The notes: generated by a model from the sequence alone, not told the origin. Shown: positions 1 through 8,268, counted from the stretch's first letter. The stretch: DNA of 32,773 bases from Kuafuiihalomonas sp039024635 (GCA_039024635.1 JBCCQA010000045.1:1-32773), one strand, 5' to 3'. Program-made: numbers and translations.

Positions 1-1
1 C

Positions 2-2017
2 ACGACCCTCAACCCGCCCGCCGACGGCAACCCCGGTGGCTCCATCGCCATCCCCGTGAGCTACGCGCCCGAGACCCTGGGCGATGACGCAGGCGTCCTC
101 ATCGTCGAGACCGACAACGCCGACCCCATTCGCGGACGGATTGAAGTCCCACTCCAGGGCTCGGGCGGTGGACCTCGCTCGGAACTGAGCCCCCGCAGCG
201 ATCTCGAGTTCGGACGGACGGCCGTGGACGGTGCGAGCCGTCGTGACCTCTTGCTCTCCAACCTCGGCTTCCAAGACCTGAGCTTCGAGCTCACTATCGT
301 CGGCCCCGATGCTTCCGTCTTCTCGGTGGACAGGGACCTCGGAACGACCATCGATCCCGGAACGAGCGTCTTCATCCGGGTCGTGTTCGAACCAGAGCAG
401 CCAGGGGCCCATCAGGCGACCCTCATCCTCAGGACCAATGAACGGGACGGACGACAGGAGATCATTCTGACGGGTGAGGCCGTCATCCTGCCTTTTTGCC
501 GGCCAGAGGCCCTCACGATTCTGAGTCTCGGGCCGCTCCAGGCCCTGACCGAGACCTCGGCCCGCCTGGACATCCGGAACCTGTCCTTCGATGCGCCTTG
601 CCTGCTCAATCAGGTCGAGCTCAGCCCAGTGAGCGATCCTGCTTTCGAGCTGGAGCAGCCGGAGCTCCCTCTCTTCATCGAGCCGAACACTCGCATCGGG
701 CTCGACCTCCGAGTCGCGCCCACGACCTTGGGATCCCAAGCGGGTCGCGTGGAGTTCACCGTCTCGAACGCCGAGGAGCCCTTTCGCGCCATCGACCTCG
801 TGGTCTCGACGCATTCAGTCGTTCCTTTCTCATCACCTCGAGCTCTCGACTTCGGAACCGTGGCCACGGGCTGCGCACCCTTGGAGCGCAGCCTCCATCT
901 GGTGAACGCCAGCGACACCGCCTTGACCATCGACGGGCTCCGGCTCGAAGGCGACCCGTCTTTCTCGCTGCCGAGCCCGCCCGAACGCCCGCTGACGCTC
1001 CCCCCCGCCTCGCACCGGTCCGTCACCGTGCGCTTCGCCCCCAATCGGGCGATCGGGAGTCGGTCGGCCCGCCTTCGCTTCGAAGGTCGCCTGGGCGACC
1101 AGGCCTTCGCCAGCGTGGGTCTCGTGCAGGCAATGGTCGATTCCTTTCCGGTCCAGGTCGATGGGTTCCGGACATCTATATCGAAGTCCCTCGACCTCTT
1201 GGTCTTGATCGAAGACAGCCCGTCGATGAACGCGCGCAAGGAGCCGCTGGAGGAGGGCTTCCGCCGCCTCATCGGGAGCTTCGAAGGGCAAAGAGTCGCC
1301 TACCAGGTGGGCACGGCCGGAATGACGCGGGGCGAGGACGCTGGCCTGTTGCGCCCCCTGGACCCACCGATTTCGAACCGAGTGGTGGTGCCTCTGACGC
1401 GGCCTTCCCCCCAACAAGTCTTGGCGACGAACGTGACAGCGATCCTGGAGGACGGCATCGGACGCGTTGGCACACGCATACCCTTGGACGCTGCCTACGA
1501 AGCCCTATCACCGTCTCTCGTGCTCGGGGACCACGACGGATTCCTTCGACGCGAAGCGGAGCTCGCCGTGCTGGTGGTGGTCGACGAAAGGGACGGATCC
1601 TTCGTGGACGTCGACTTCATGGAGCGCTTCTTGCTCGCCTGGAAAGGCGGCGACCGAAGCCGAGTGAGCTTCTCGGTCTTGGCCGGAGGCTCCAACCCTT
1701 GTCCGGGCGTGGACGAAGCCACCCGGCTCATCGACTTGGCCCAACGACTGGGGGGAGAGGTCCTGGAGCTGTGCGGCGACATCCCGAACCAGATCGAAGC
1801 CTACGCCGAAGGCCTCGCCCAAGACTCGGACCGATTCCCCGTCGCTCATCCGGCGGTCGCCGACGGCATGGTCGTGGCCCTCGACGGCGAGCTTCTGCCC
1901 GAGGACGAGTGGCGCTTCGACGTAGACGAAGGCGTCGTCGTCCTGGATCTGGCTCCAGAGGCCGGCGTGGAGCTCGCGATCCAGTACGAGCGGGCCGAGT
2001 GCTCGCGCCCTGACTAG
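2..2017 (+). CDS. ASH (choice-of-anchor D) repeat protein with C-terminal vWA-like domain, 5' truncated
   Basis: The reading frame is open to the left edge (codon phase begins at base 2), so the N-terminus lies outside the window; the GTG at 56 is internal. Seen: the end of one ASH-type beta-sandwich (P..LG.D.G.L.I.TDNADP), then about three more Ig-like repeats with the 'ldFG', 'FaP...G' and 'G.A' signatures. From roughly residue 370 (counting from base 56) a vWA-like domain follows, with the MIDAS-like motif IEDSPSM and a later VVVDERDGS strand. The usual first MIDAS Asp is Glu here. The final ~70 residues form a short beta-rich tail. Such proteins are typically exported surface or periplasmic proteins in Myxococcota-like bacteria; the signal peptide would be upstream. 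The stop is followed at once by small membrane-protein genes. Ligand and role are unknown. Confidence 0.8.
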   Translation, partial: TTLNPPADGNPGGSIAIPVSYAPETLGDDAGVLIVETDNADPIRGRIEVPLQGSGGGPRSELSPRSDLEFGRTAVDGASRRDLLLSNLGFQDLSFELTIVGPDASVFSVDRDLGTTIDPGTSVFIRVVFEPEQPGAHQATLILRTNERDGRQEIILTGEAVILPFCRPEALTILSLGPLQALTETSARLDIRNLSFDAPCLLNQVELSPVSDPAFELEQPELPLFIEPNTRIGLDLRVAPTTLGSQAGRVEFTVSNAEEPFRAIDLVVSTHSVVPFSSPRALDFGTVATGCAPLERSLHLVNASDTALTIDGLRLEGDPSFSLPSPPERPLTLPPASHRSVTVRFAPNRAIGSRSARLRFEGRLGDQAFASVGLVQAMVDSFPVQVDGFRTSISKSLDLLVLIEDSPSMNARKEPLEEGFRRLIGSFEGQRVAYQVGTAGMTRGEDAGLLRPLDPPISNRVVVPLTRPSPQQVLATNVTAILEDGIGRVGTRIPLDAAYEALSPSLVLGDHDGFLRREAELAVLVVVDERDGSFVDVDFMERFLLAWKGGDRSRVSFSVLAGGSNPCPGVDEATRLIDLAQRLGGEVLELCGDIPNQIEAYAEGLAQDSDRFPVAHPAVADGMVVALDGELLPEDEWRFDVDEGVVVLDLAPEAGVELAIQYERAECSRPD

Positions 2018-2083
2018 ATGGCCCTTTTTGCCCGGGGCCTCGGTCCGCGGTACACACCCTGGATGTCCTACTCGAAGGAGCTC

Positions 2084-2467
2084 ATGGCGCGGCAGGGTGG
2101 GCCGCTGTCCGGGCCCGATCCGGAACGGCACATCCGCTCCATTCCTCTGGACATCATCTTCACCCTTCTGTCCTGCGGGCTCTTCAACTTCTGGGTGCAG
2201 TACAAGCAGATGCAGGCCGTGAACGACATGATGGGCACCGAGCACTATCGCTTCCTGCCCTGGCTTCTTCTGACCTTGGTGACCTGCGGGCTGTACCACA
2301 TCTACCACGAGTACCGGAAAAGCCGAGACGTCCAGCAAGCGCTGGGGGATGGCTCCTCTTCGGAGCCGATCATCAACGTCATCCTCTCGGTCATGGGTCT
2401 TCATGTGGTGGCCGACGCCATTCAGCAGGCCGAGATCAATCGCTACTTCGGGAACGAAGAGCTGTGA
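2084..2467 (+). CDS. DUF4234-like small membrane protein
   Basis: About 127 residues with the pattern of DUF4234 proteins: a conserved 'RSIPLDIIFTLLSCGLFNFWV' first membrane segment (Arg before the helix, Gly-Leu-Phe/Tyr near its end), a second matching segment 'LPWLLLTLVTCGLYHIYHEY', and a third hydrophobic stretch near the C-terminus. Start choice: ATG 2084 is preceded by AAGGAG (2075-2080, tight spacing). In-frame ATGs at 2018 and 2063 have no ribosome-binding site and would add a poorly conserved leader, so they are less likely. It follows the ASH/vWA gene and its stop overlaps the GTG of the DUF2752-like gene, indicating translational coupling. The family has no established function; location in the inner membrane is inferred from hydrophobicity. 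Confidence 0.75.
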   Translation: MARQGGPLSGPDPERHIRSIPLDIIFTLLSCGLFNFWVQYKQMQAVNDMMGTEHYRFLPWLLLTLVTCGLYHIYHEYRKSRDVQQALGDGSSSEPIINVILSVMGLHVVADAIQQAEINRYFGNEEL

Positions 2468-2787
2468 GGGTACCGAGCTCGAAGGAGCTGCGGGCCTGGG
2501 GCGGTTTCGGTCTCGCCCTCGCGCTGTGGGCCCGGTGGCGACTGCCAAGCCTGGACGCGCCCACCGCGCTCGCGGCTTGGTCGCCCTTCCGCTGTCCGGT
2601 CCACGCGCTGACGGGATGGGCCTGCCCCAGCTGCGGGCTGACGCGGAGCTTCTTGGCTGCCCTCGCCGGCGACTACGCCCTCGCCTTCGAACTCCATCAC
2701 ATGGGTCCATTCCTCTTGGCCGGCCTCCTCGCCTTGTGCATCGCGGCCCTTTGGACTCCCGAACCCCTTCGATGGCACCAGTCGTGA
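2464..2787 (+). CDS. DUF2752-like membrane protein
   Basis: A protein of 107 residues with the DUF2752 hallmark: Cys44 followed by 'GWACPSCGLTRS' (Cys54, Cys57) and a downstream 'G....A....HHMGPFLL' membrane segment. Hydrophobic helices lie near residues 12-24, 60-75 and 82-98. The GTG start at 2464 overlaps the TGA of the preceding DUF4234-like gene by 4 bases, which fixes the start. Members of this family are small bacterial inner-membrane proteins of unknown function with a conserved CxxC-type motif, possibly metal- or redox-related (inference only). The neighbours are also small membrane proteins, so the three may act on the same envelope process. Confidence 0.8.
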   Translation: MRVPSSKELRAWGGFGLALALWARWRLPSLDAPTALAAWSPFRCPVHALTGWACPSCGLTRSFLAALAGDYALAFELHHMGPFLLAGLLALCIAALWTPEPLRWHQS

Positions 2788-2836
2788 CCCCTTCCCTTTC
2801 GGAGCCTCTGGCCGGGGTCGAACGGATGCCCGGGTT

Positions 2837-3070
2837 ATGAACTGGGCCCAGCGCGTTCAACCCTGGCTGGGTGTGCCCCTCCTCGCGGTCGGGGGCTGGT
2901 TCGGGCTCCTCATGCTGGAACGGGGCGTCCCCGCCCAGGGCGTCGCGCCGGCCCTGATCGGTGTCGGGGGCGTCATGATGATCGCCAAAGGGAGTCGAGG
3001 CAGTCGACGGCTCCTTTTCCTTGTCGCCGCTCTGGCCATGGCCGGCCTCTTTTTCCAACTGAGCCACTGA
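2837..3070 (+). CDS. Small hydrophobic membrane protein, unknown
   Basis: A 77-residue open frame beginning with ATG 49 bases after the DUF2752-like gene and on the same strand. It contains two or three predicted membrane segments: about residues 11-27 (GVPLLAVGGWFGLLMLE), 35-50 (a Gly/Val/Met-rich stretch) and 58-75 (LLFLVAALAMAGLFFQL), separated by a short basic loop (KGSRGSRR) that would face the cytoplasm. There is no clear ribosome-binding site. I do not recognise a family. It is accepted because its hydrophobic pattern is coherent, it is co-directional with neighbouring membrane-protein genes, and no other convincing frame covers the space. Confidence 0.5.
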   Translation: MNWAQRVQPWLGVPLLAVGGWFGLLMLERGVPAQGVAPALIGVGGVMMIAKGSRGSRRLLFLVAALAMAGLFFQLSH

Positions 3071-3144
3071 ACGAGCTCCGGGCCCAACGTGCATAGGGGC
3101 CGAAATGGGTTGTGTGCGCTCGGGTTTTTTGGGGACGTGCACCC

Positions 3145-4032
3145 ATGCGGGTGATGGTGAGCGGGTCCTCGGGCCTGGTGGGCCAGCGGGTTTGTGAGGC
3201 ACTGGAGACGCGAGGCGACGAGGTGGTCCGGCTGGTTCGGGATAGAGCTCAGGCCGAGAACGCGGACGCCGCCCTGTTCCTGCCCATGGAGGGCGTGGCC
3301 GAGCTGGACGGGGCCGATGCCGTGATTCATCTGGCCGGCGAGAGCATTGCCGGTGGTCCCTGGACTGCGGATCGAATGGCGCGCATCAAGGGCTCCCGGG
3401 TCGACGGGACCAAGACTCTGGCCGAAGCCATCGCTCGTCTGGAGCGCAAACCGAGCTTCGTCTCCGCCTCGGCCATCGGCTACTACGGCGACCGGGGTGC
3501 AAGCTGGATGGACGAGAGCAGCCCGGCCGGCGAGCTGTTCCTGAGCGAGGTCTGCGTGGCCTGGGAAGACGCGGCGGACGCCGCCCGAGACGTCGGGGCC
3601 CGGGTCGTCCACCCCCGCATCGGCATCGTCCTCGCCAAAGAGGGGGGCGCCCTTGGCACCATGCTGACCCCCTTCAAGCTGGGGCTCGGAGGCGTGGTCG
3701 GAAGTGGGGAGCAATACATGAGCTGGATCAGCCTCAGCGACGTAGTCGGCGCCCTGGTCCATCTCGCCCATCACCCCGACGCGACCGGGCCCGTGAACCT
3801 TGTCGGTCCAGATCCAGTCACGAACCGGGTCTTCACGAAGGCCTTGGGCAAGGCCATCAAGCGGCCGACCTTCCTTCCCTTGCCGAGCTTCGCGGCCAAG
3901 ACTGTCTTCGGTCAGCTCGGAGATGAGCTCCTCCTGGCCAGCACCCGGGTCAAGTGTGAACGACTCCAAACCTCGGGCTACGCCTTCGCGCAGCCCAGCC
4001 TCGAAGAGGCTTTGCAGGACGCCTTGCAATGA
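3145..4032 (+). CDS. SDR39U1/YfcH-type NAD(P)-dependent epimerase (TIGR01777 family)
   Basis: An atypical short-chain dehydrogenase of about 295 residues. Seen: the Rossmann glycine motif GSSGLVG near the N-terminus, 'DAVIHLAGESIAGGPW' (a hallmark of the TIGR01777 family), 'SRVDGTKTLAEAI', 'SASAIGYYGDRG' with the Tyr-Tyr-Gly of the active-site region, 'WEDAADAAR', 'RIGIVLAKEGGAL', 'G.G.QYMSWISLSDVVGA' and 'GPVNLVGPDPV'. ATG 3145 is chosen because it places the glycine-rich strand at the N-terminus; the in-frame GTG or longer start at 3112 adds a non-homologous leader. The natural substrate of this family is unknown. The last codons overlap the macro-domain gene by ATGA, so the two are probably co-translated. 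Confidence 0.9.
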   Translation: MRVMVSGSSGLVGQRVCEALETRGDEVVRLVRDRAQAENADAALFLPMEGVAELDGADAVIHLAGESIAGGPWTADRMARIKGSRVDGTKTLAEAIARLERKPSFVSASAIGYYGDRGASWMDESSPAGELFLSEVCVAWEDAADAARDVGARVVHPRIGIVLAKEGGALGTMLTPFKLGLGGVVGSGEQYMSWISLSDVVGALVHLAHHPDATGPVNLVGPDPVTNRVFTKALGKAIKRPTFLPLPSFAAKTVFGQLGDELLLASTRVKCERLQTSGYAFAQPSLEEALQDALQ

Positions 4033-4652
4033 CGGTCCTGGTGCGCATCGAGGTCTTCACGGGCGACATCACTACGCTCGAGGTGGACGCCATCGTCAAC
4101 GCGGCCAACCCGCAGTTGAACGGAGGCGGAGGGGTCGACGGCGCCATTCATCGCGCGGCCGGTCCCGCGCTCCTGGCCCGTTGCCTCGAACTCGGTGGCT
4201 GTCCGACCGGAGAAGCCAAGAGCACCCCGGCCTACGAGCTCGAGCCGAGGGTGAAGCACATCATCCACACCGTTGGGCCGGTGTGGGGCAGCGACCCCGA
4301 CGCCGACGGCAGCGAGCCCATGGGCTATCGCTTGGAGGACAACCAGCTGTCTCGGGCCTACCAATCGAGCCTGGAAGAAGCGCGGCGCCTGGGTGCTCGA
4401 AGTCTCGCCTTTCCCTGCATATCGACCGGGGTCTACGGCTTCCCGAAGGACCGAGCCGCGACCATCGCCTTCGGTCATGTCCGTCGTTTTCTAGAAAAGA
4501 ACGAGACGCCGGGAAGAGTCGTCCTGGCCTGCTTCCACCCCGACGACGCCCAGCGCTACCTTGGTCTTCTGGGGCGCACCGAGCTGCTGGTCGAGATCGG
4601 GGGCCGCGGGACTCGGCGCCCGATCTTGAGCATCGGGGAGGACGAGGCATGA
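4029..4652 (+). CDS. Macro domain protein (YmdB-like ADP-ribose / O-acetyl-ADP-ribose hydrolase)
   Basis: A single macro domain fills most of the 207 residues. Seen: 'GDITTLEVDAIVNAANPQLNGGGGVDGAIHRAAG', matching the MacroD/YmdB signature with the Asn-Ala-Ala-Asn-x-x-L and Gly-Gly-Gly-Val-Asp loop that binds ADP-ribose; 'CPTGEAKSTPAYEL'; 'KHIIHTVGPVW'; and 'SLAFPCISTGVYGFP', the phosphate-binding loop. Known members remove mono-ADP-ribose from Asp/Glu side chains or deacetylate O-acetyl-ADP-ribose. A short tail of about 30 residues after the domain (GGRGTRRPILSIGEDEA end) is not conserved. The ATG overlaps the epimerase stop and its own TGA overlaps the next ATG, so three genes are tightly coupled. 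No toxin or sirtuin partner is visible nearby. Confidence 0.92.
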   Translation: MTVLVRIEVFTGDITTLEVDAIVNAANPQLNGGGGVDGAIHRAAGPALLARCLELGGCPTGEAKSTPAYELEPRVKHIIHTVGPVWGSDPDADGSEPMGYRLEDNQLSRAYQSSLEEARRLGARSLAFPCISTGVYGFPKDRAATIAFGHVRRFLEKNETPGRVVLACFHPDDAQRYLGLLGRTELLVEIGGRGTRRPILSIGEDEA

Positions 4653-5467
4653 CATGGAACCTGGCCCGCATCGGCGTGCCCGTCGAAGCGCGGCCCCTGC
4701 ACTACGACGCCGATCGCACCGTCGCCTACGCTCTGGCCTGCGGGGCGACGACGGAAGAGCTCGATTACCTCCTGGAGAGTCGAGGGCCGGAGGTCTTGCC
4801 GAGCTTCGCCGTCGTGCCCGCCTTCCCGGCCGTGGTCCAAGCCCTTTCCGAGGCCGGAGCAGATCTCGTCAGCGTGCTCCACGGCGCCCAGCGTATCGAA
4901 GTGCTACGCCCCTTTCCCGAGGAGGCCGAACTGCGCACCACCGCCACTCCGACCGCACTCTACGACAAGGGAAAGGGCGCCCTCCTCGTCGTCGAGACCG
5001 AGAGCGCCGACGCATCAGGACCGATCTGCCGGACCGAATGGCAGCTCTACTTTCGGGGCCTGGGGAATTTCGGCGGCGAGCGCGGCCCGCCTGCCCCTGA
5101 CACCTCCCCGCCCGAAGGCCCCCCCGACGCGGTGCTGAGCGAAGCGACCCTCCTCACCCAGGCGCTGCTCTACCGAGTGGCGAGCGGGGACAAGAACCCC
5201 ATTCACGCCGAGCCGGCCATCGCACAGGCCTTGGGCTTCGAGCGGCCCATTCTCCATGGGCTCTGCACGCTCGGCTTCGCCACCCGGGCCGTGCTCGGAC
5301 ACCTCGGGCCCAAAGTTCGGCTTCGGACCATCGAGGGGCGCTTCGCTTCGCCGGTTCTTCCGAGTGAGACGCTGTCGACCCACGTGTGGAGTAGCGTCCG
5401 GCACTTCGAAACCAGAGTCGGAGACAAGACCGTGATCAGTCGGGGCCGCTGGACGACGGCGGACTGA
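4649..5467 (+). CDS. Hydratase-2 / MaoC-family (R)-specific enoyl-CoA hydratase
   Basis: A 272-residue double-hotdog protein of the hydratase-2 type. The N-terminal half (about 1-140) resembles the non-catalytic hotdog of eukaryotic-like hydratase 2 (Y..DRTVAYALACGA...ELDYLLES; LPSFAVV; LHGAQRIEVLRPFP). The C-terminal half holds the catalytic motif 'YRVASGDKNPIHAEP' with Asp181 and His186, followed by 'GFERPILHGLCTLGF'. The family hydrates trans-2-enoyl-CoA to (R)-3-hydroxyacyl-CoA in beta-oxidation or polyhydroxyalkanoate supply. Start: ATG 4649 overlaps the macro gene TGA as ATGA; the frame is open much further upstream but that part is a shadow. The last 32 bases overlap the convergent DUF2079-type gene. 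Confidence 0.9.
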   Translation: MTWNLARIGVPVEARPLHYDADRTVAYALACGATTEELDYLLESRGPEVLPSFAVVPAFPAVVQALSEAGADLVSVLHGAQRIEVLRPFPEEAELRTTATPTALYDKGKGALLVVETESADASGPICRTEWQLYFRGLGNFGGERGPPAPDTSPPEGPPDAVLSEATLLTQALLYRVASGDKNPIHAEPAIAQALGFERPILHGLCTLGFATRAVLGHLGPKVRLRTIEGRFASPVLPSETLSTHVWSSVRHFETRVGDKTVISRGRWTTAD

Positions 5468-7265
5468 TCGCCCCTTGTCGGGCAAAGAGCGCCGTCTGCC
5501 CCGAGGCCGCCACCACACGCCAGTTGGGATCGGCCCGAAGCCGCTGGTCCAGCCGAGCGACCCAGGGTCCGGTCTGAGGCCATGCGTCTTGGTCAGTGGC
5601 CAGCAAGATCCAATCTGCTTTGCTCCACTCGCCGAGACGCCAGACGAACCGCCGGTCCGCTACGTGGGGCAGCAGATGGTTCTGGGCTGCAACCCTGGCC
5701 TGGGCCGGGGCCTCGGCCCGAAAGGCCTCCAGGATAGCTCGGTTGGCGCGAGCCTGGGTGGGCTCGGCGTAGTAAGCGTAGCGCCAAACCAGGAAGTTCG
5801 CCGGGTGCCTGTAGCCCCATCCCAAGGTCCCTGCGGACATCAAGAGCACGAAGATGGCCAGGGCTCTGCGATTCTTCCGCTGCCGATCGATCTCGACCCT
5901 ATCCGTCCAGGGCAGCGCCAGTCGCGCTTCGAGACGAGACAGACAGCGGGCCGCGCCCCATCCCGCATACAGGCAAAGCGGCGCTGCGTAGTGGTAGCCC
6001 ATCTCCCACATCGAGGTCTTGGTGGAGAGAAAGCGCTCGGCGAGCAGAGGAAGCGCCGCCACCAGAACACTCGGAGCGCCGAAGCACAGCCAGCCTACTC
6101 CAGCGAAGGTCACGATCAGGCTAGCCAGTTTGGGTTCGGGGACGAAGAGGGCGAAGAGAGCCCGGATCGGATCGGAAAGGATGCCTAAAGCCGCCACCCC
6201 GACATTCGGACCAAAGTCGGCGAAAGTCTCGTGGGACACCGGGGGCTGCGCCCCCACCGCTAGGGCCGGCATCAACACCTGGGTGACGAGGACGAAAGCG
6301 GCCGACCCAGCAATGGCCCAAGCCCCGCCGAAGAATCGGGCTCTGGGATCCCGTCGAACGAGAAGAACCCAAAGACCGAGCCCGCACAGATAAAGAGGCA
6401 CGGACTCTTTTGACAGACAGAAGAGACCGAGCAAGGCACTAGCGAGACGAAAGCGCCCCGTCTCCATCGCCCAAAGTCCCCAGGCGAAGAAGCCAAAGCC
6501 CATGGTGATACCATGGGCGTCAAAGAAGGCGCCCGACTGAAGGCCGAAGCTGAGCCCAGTCGCCAAACCGACGGCCGCCCCGCCGACCTTGGAGGCGCCG
6601 TGATGGCGAGCGATGGAGAAGACCGCGGGTCCCACGCAGGCGAGATGGGCCGCTTGAAGAGCGAGGACGGTGTAGGCGGAGTCGTCGATCCAGAAGAGCG
6701 GGGCCCACAGGTAGTAGGCGGGAAGGAAATGGTCGGCCAGAAAGCCCACGTCCCCCAGGACGGTGGAGATTGGGGGCAGCCATCGAGAGCTGAGAAAAGC
6801 GATGTGTACGATGCAGCCGAGGTCCCAGCTTCCGCTCCCGAAGGCCCAGTGGCGATGCATCGAGAAGATGCACATGGGAACAAATGCGGCCATGAACAGC
6901 CCCGCTCCGATCAAGCCGTCCGCCATCCGCAGCCCCTGGCGAGCGGGAAGGAGATCGATGATCCCCACCGCCAGGACGACCGCCGCCCCGAAGAGGCCCA
7001 AGTGGCGACCCAAAGGATGAGCGAAGCCGACGAGCAGCACCAAGATCAAGAGGGCGCCCAGCGCCGAGGTCACGGTCGGTCGAGCAAAGGCCCGAGCCCG
7101 AAGACCGAGCCCGAAGGCGAGGACGCCCAGGGACCAGGCCAGCACCGAAGGCGAGCCGAGACCGGACACGGCGCCCAGGGTCGCCATGCCGCCCCGGGCT
7201 TCGAGCATCACCAGCCCGACCAGAACGAGCAGGCCGCTCAGAAAGCCGAGCCCCGCTCTTCGCAC
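5436..7265 (-). CDS. DUF2079-type polytopic membrane protein
   Basis: About 609 residues with some 12 hydrophobic segments and a soluble C-terminal portion. Seen: the DUF2079 pattern 'FDLGCIVHIAF'-like region (here WDLGCIVHIAF), 'LADHFLPAYYLWAPLFWI', 'GLQSGAFFDAHGITMGF', 'LCLSKESVPLYLCGLGLW' and 'SMWEMGYHYAAPLCLYAGWG'. The C-terminal region after the last helix (PANFLVWRYAYYAEPTQARANRAI...) resembles the periplasmic tail that follows in this family. DUF2079 proteins look like GT-C-fold glycosyltransferases, but no activity is established. Start: GTG 7265 lies 4 bases after the methyltransferase stop; longer frames would run into that gene. The gene is downstream of a SAM methyltransferase and divergent from another GT-C-like gene, suggesting a surface glycan or lipid role. 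Confidence 0.8.
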   Translation of the reverse strand: MRRAGLGFLSGLLVLVGLVMLEARGGMATLGAVSGLGSPSVLAWSLGVLAFGLGLRARAFARPTVTSALGALLILVLLVGFAHPLGRHLGLFGAAVVLAVGIIDLLPARQGLRMADGLIGAGLFMAAFVPMCIFSMHRHWAFGSGSWDLGCIVHIAFLSSRWLPPISTVLGDVGFLADHFLPAYYLWAPLFWIDDSAYTVLALQAAHLACVGPAVFSIARHHGASKVGGAAVGLATGLSFGLQSGAFFDAHGITMGFGFFAWGLWAMETGRFRLASALLGLFCLSKESVPLYLCGLGLWVLLVRRDPRARFFGGAWAIAGSAAFVLVTQVLMPALAVGAQPPVSHETFADFGPNVGVAALGILSDPIRALFALFVPEPKLASLIVTFAGVGWLCFGAPSVLVAALPLLAERFLSTKTSMWEMGYHYAAPLCLYAGWGAARCLSRLEARLALPWTDRVEIDRQRKNRRALAIFVLLMSAGTLGWGYRHPANFLVWRYAYYAEPTQARANRAILEAFRAEAPAQARVAAQNHLLPHVADRRFVWRLGEWSKADWILLATDQDAWPQTGPWVARLDQRLRADPNWRVVAASGQTALFARQGAISPPSSSGPD

Positions 7266-7269
7266 AGTC

Positions 7270-8268
7270 TCAGTCCGCTCCCGTCGGTACGATGCCCGTT
7301 CCTCGCCAAGACATCTCCTTGTGCCAGCCGATCTGCAGCTGCTCCAGCCCCGCCCCTTCGAACCAGGCCCGAAACTCAGGACCACGAACGTAGTGGGCGA
7401 TGGGTGGCGTCAGGTGGTCGTGCACGATGGCGTGGATCTCATGGAATGGAAAGTCTGCCAGCTGGTCCATGTAGGCTTGGTAGAATACCTTTCGCCCGAG
7501 AGGCGCCCAAGGCCCGCGACTCAGCGGGCGATAGAAGCCGCGGCTTAGCCCCCACACCACCGCCGCGGGCAGCTTGGAGACCTGGAGCATCGTCTCCACC
7601 GGCAGACGAGAGGTCATGGCCATCCGAAGCGGGTCCACCCCGTGGACGATCCAACCGTTGTTCTCTCGGCCGTAGACCCAGGCCACGACGCGCCCGCCGG
7701 GTCGGACCCGAGACTCGAGGGCGCGAAAGGACTGCTCGGGTTCGGGGGTATGATGAAGGACCCCCACCGAAAAGCCGACGTCCATGCTCCGTCGGCGAAC
7801 GGGAGGCTTTCGCAAGTCGGCCTGCACGACATGGACGTTCTCCAAGTGCCGGCAGTTCTCGAAAGCTACGTCCACCGCCGAGCCCAAGTCGATGGCGATG
7901 ACCTCCCGCGCCCCCCACTTCGAAACCAGGATGGAATGGCGCCCCTTGCCGCAGCCAGCCTCCAAGACGAGCTTGTCCAGAAAGTCCTCGGGACGGTTGG
8001 GCGCGATCCAGCCCAAGAATTGCTGCTCATAGAGTTCGTCCAGGGTCCGGAATTCGGTCCACTGGGCCCCGAAGCGGTCCGCGGTCCGGCCCTGGGCCCC
8101 TGCTCCCTGGGCGAGGCGGGGCACCCCCCCTTCGATGGGATAGCTGTGAGATCCCGCTCTCAAGACCCCCCGGATGACGTGTCCGTCGTCCGCCTCCTCC
8201 AGAACCTCCAGACCCAAGGCGGACCCGGTGGCGGGGCAGGCTAGCCATTCGAGCGCTCGTCGGCGCAT
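7270..8268 (-). CDS. Class I SAM-dependent methyltransferase with Trm112-like N-terminus
   Basis: A protein of 332 residues. Residues 1-55 resemble the Trm112-like zinc-ribbon family (LEWLACPATGSALG...YPIEGGVPRL), although only one Cys (Cys11) is retained, so metal binding is doubtful. The core is a class I methyltransferase: motif I 'VLEAGCGKGRH' (residues 101-111), 'VIAIDLGSAVD' (acidic ribose-binding residue), 'VQADLRKPPV', 'FSVGVLHHTPEPEQSFRAL' and 'VRPGGRVVAWVYG'. The C-terminal ~100 residues form a helical cap of the type seen in methyltransferases of sugar or lipid pathways. The substrate is unknown. ATG 8268 faces away from the GT-C-like gene across a 64-base gap and the stop is 4 bases from the DUF2079-type start, so the pair forms an operon. 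Confidence 0.88.
   Translation of the reverse strand: MRRRALEWLACPATGSALGLEVLEEADDGHVIRGVLRAGSHSYPIEGGVPRLAQGAGAQGRTADRFGAQWTEFRTLDELYEQQFLGWIAPNRPEDFLDKLVLEAGCGKGRHSILVSKWGAREVIAIDLGSAVDVAFENCRHLENVHVVQADLRKPPVRRRSMDVGFSVGVLHHTPEPEQSFRALESRVRPGGRVVAWVYGRENNGWIVHGVDPLRMAMTSRLPVETMLQVSKLPAAVVWGLSRGFYRPLSRGPWAPLGRKVFYQAYMDQLADFPFHEIHAIVHDHLTPPIAHYVRGPEFRAWFEGAGLEQLQIGWHKEMSWRGTGIVPTGAD

Noticed and set aside
496..2013. Long + strand frame (505 codons) inside the ASH/vWA gene
   Set aside because: Arg/Pro/Gly-rich translation with no family signature; a typical high-GC shadow of the real gene in another frame.
1508..3202. Minus-strand frame of 564 codons
   Set aside because: Spans four plus-strand genes with recognisable families; translation is low-complexity and motif-free.
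2857..4029. Minus-strand frame of 390 codons opposite the epimerase gene
   Set aside because: The plus strand carries clear SDR39U1 motifs; the opposite frame has none.
3800..4648. Upstream extension of the hydratase-2 frame
   Set aside because: Overlaps the epimerase and macro-domain genes; ATG 4649 with its ATGA overlap is the better start.
4029..4652. Idea that the macro-domain protein is an antitoxin (DarG-like) or defence component
   Set aside because: No DarT-like or other ADP-ribosyltransferase is nearby; neighbours are metabolic genes, so a housekeeping hydrolase is more likely.
6513..7901. Plus-strand frame of 462 codons
   Set aside because: Lies opposite the DUF2079-type and methyltransferase genes; composition is that of a shadow frame.
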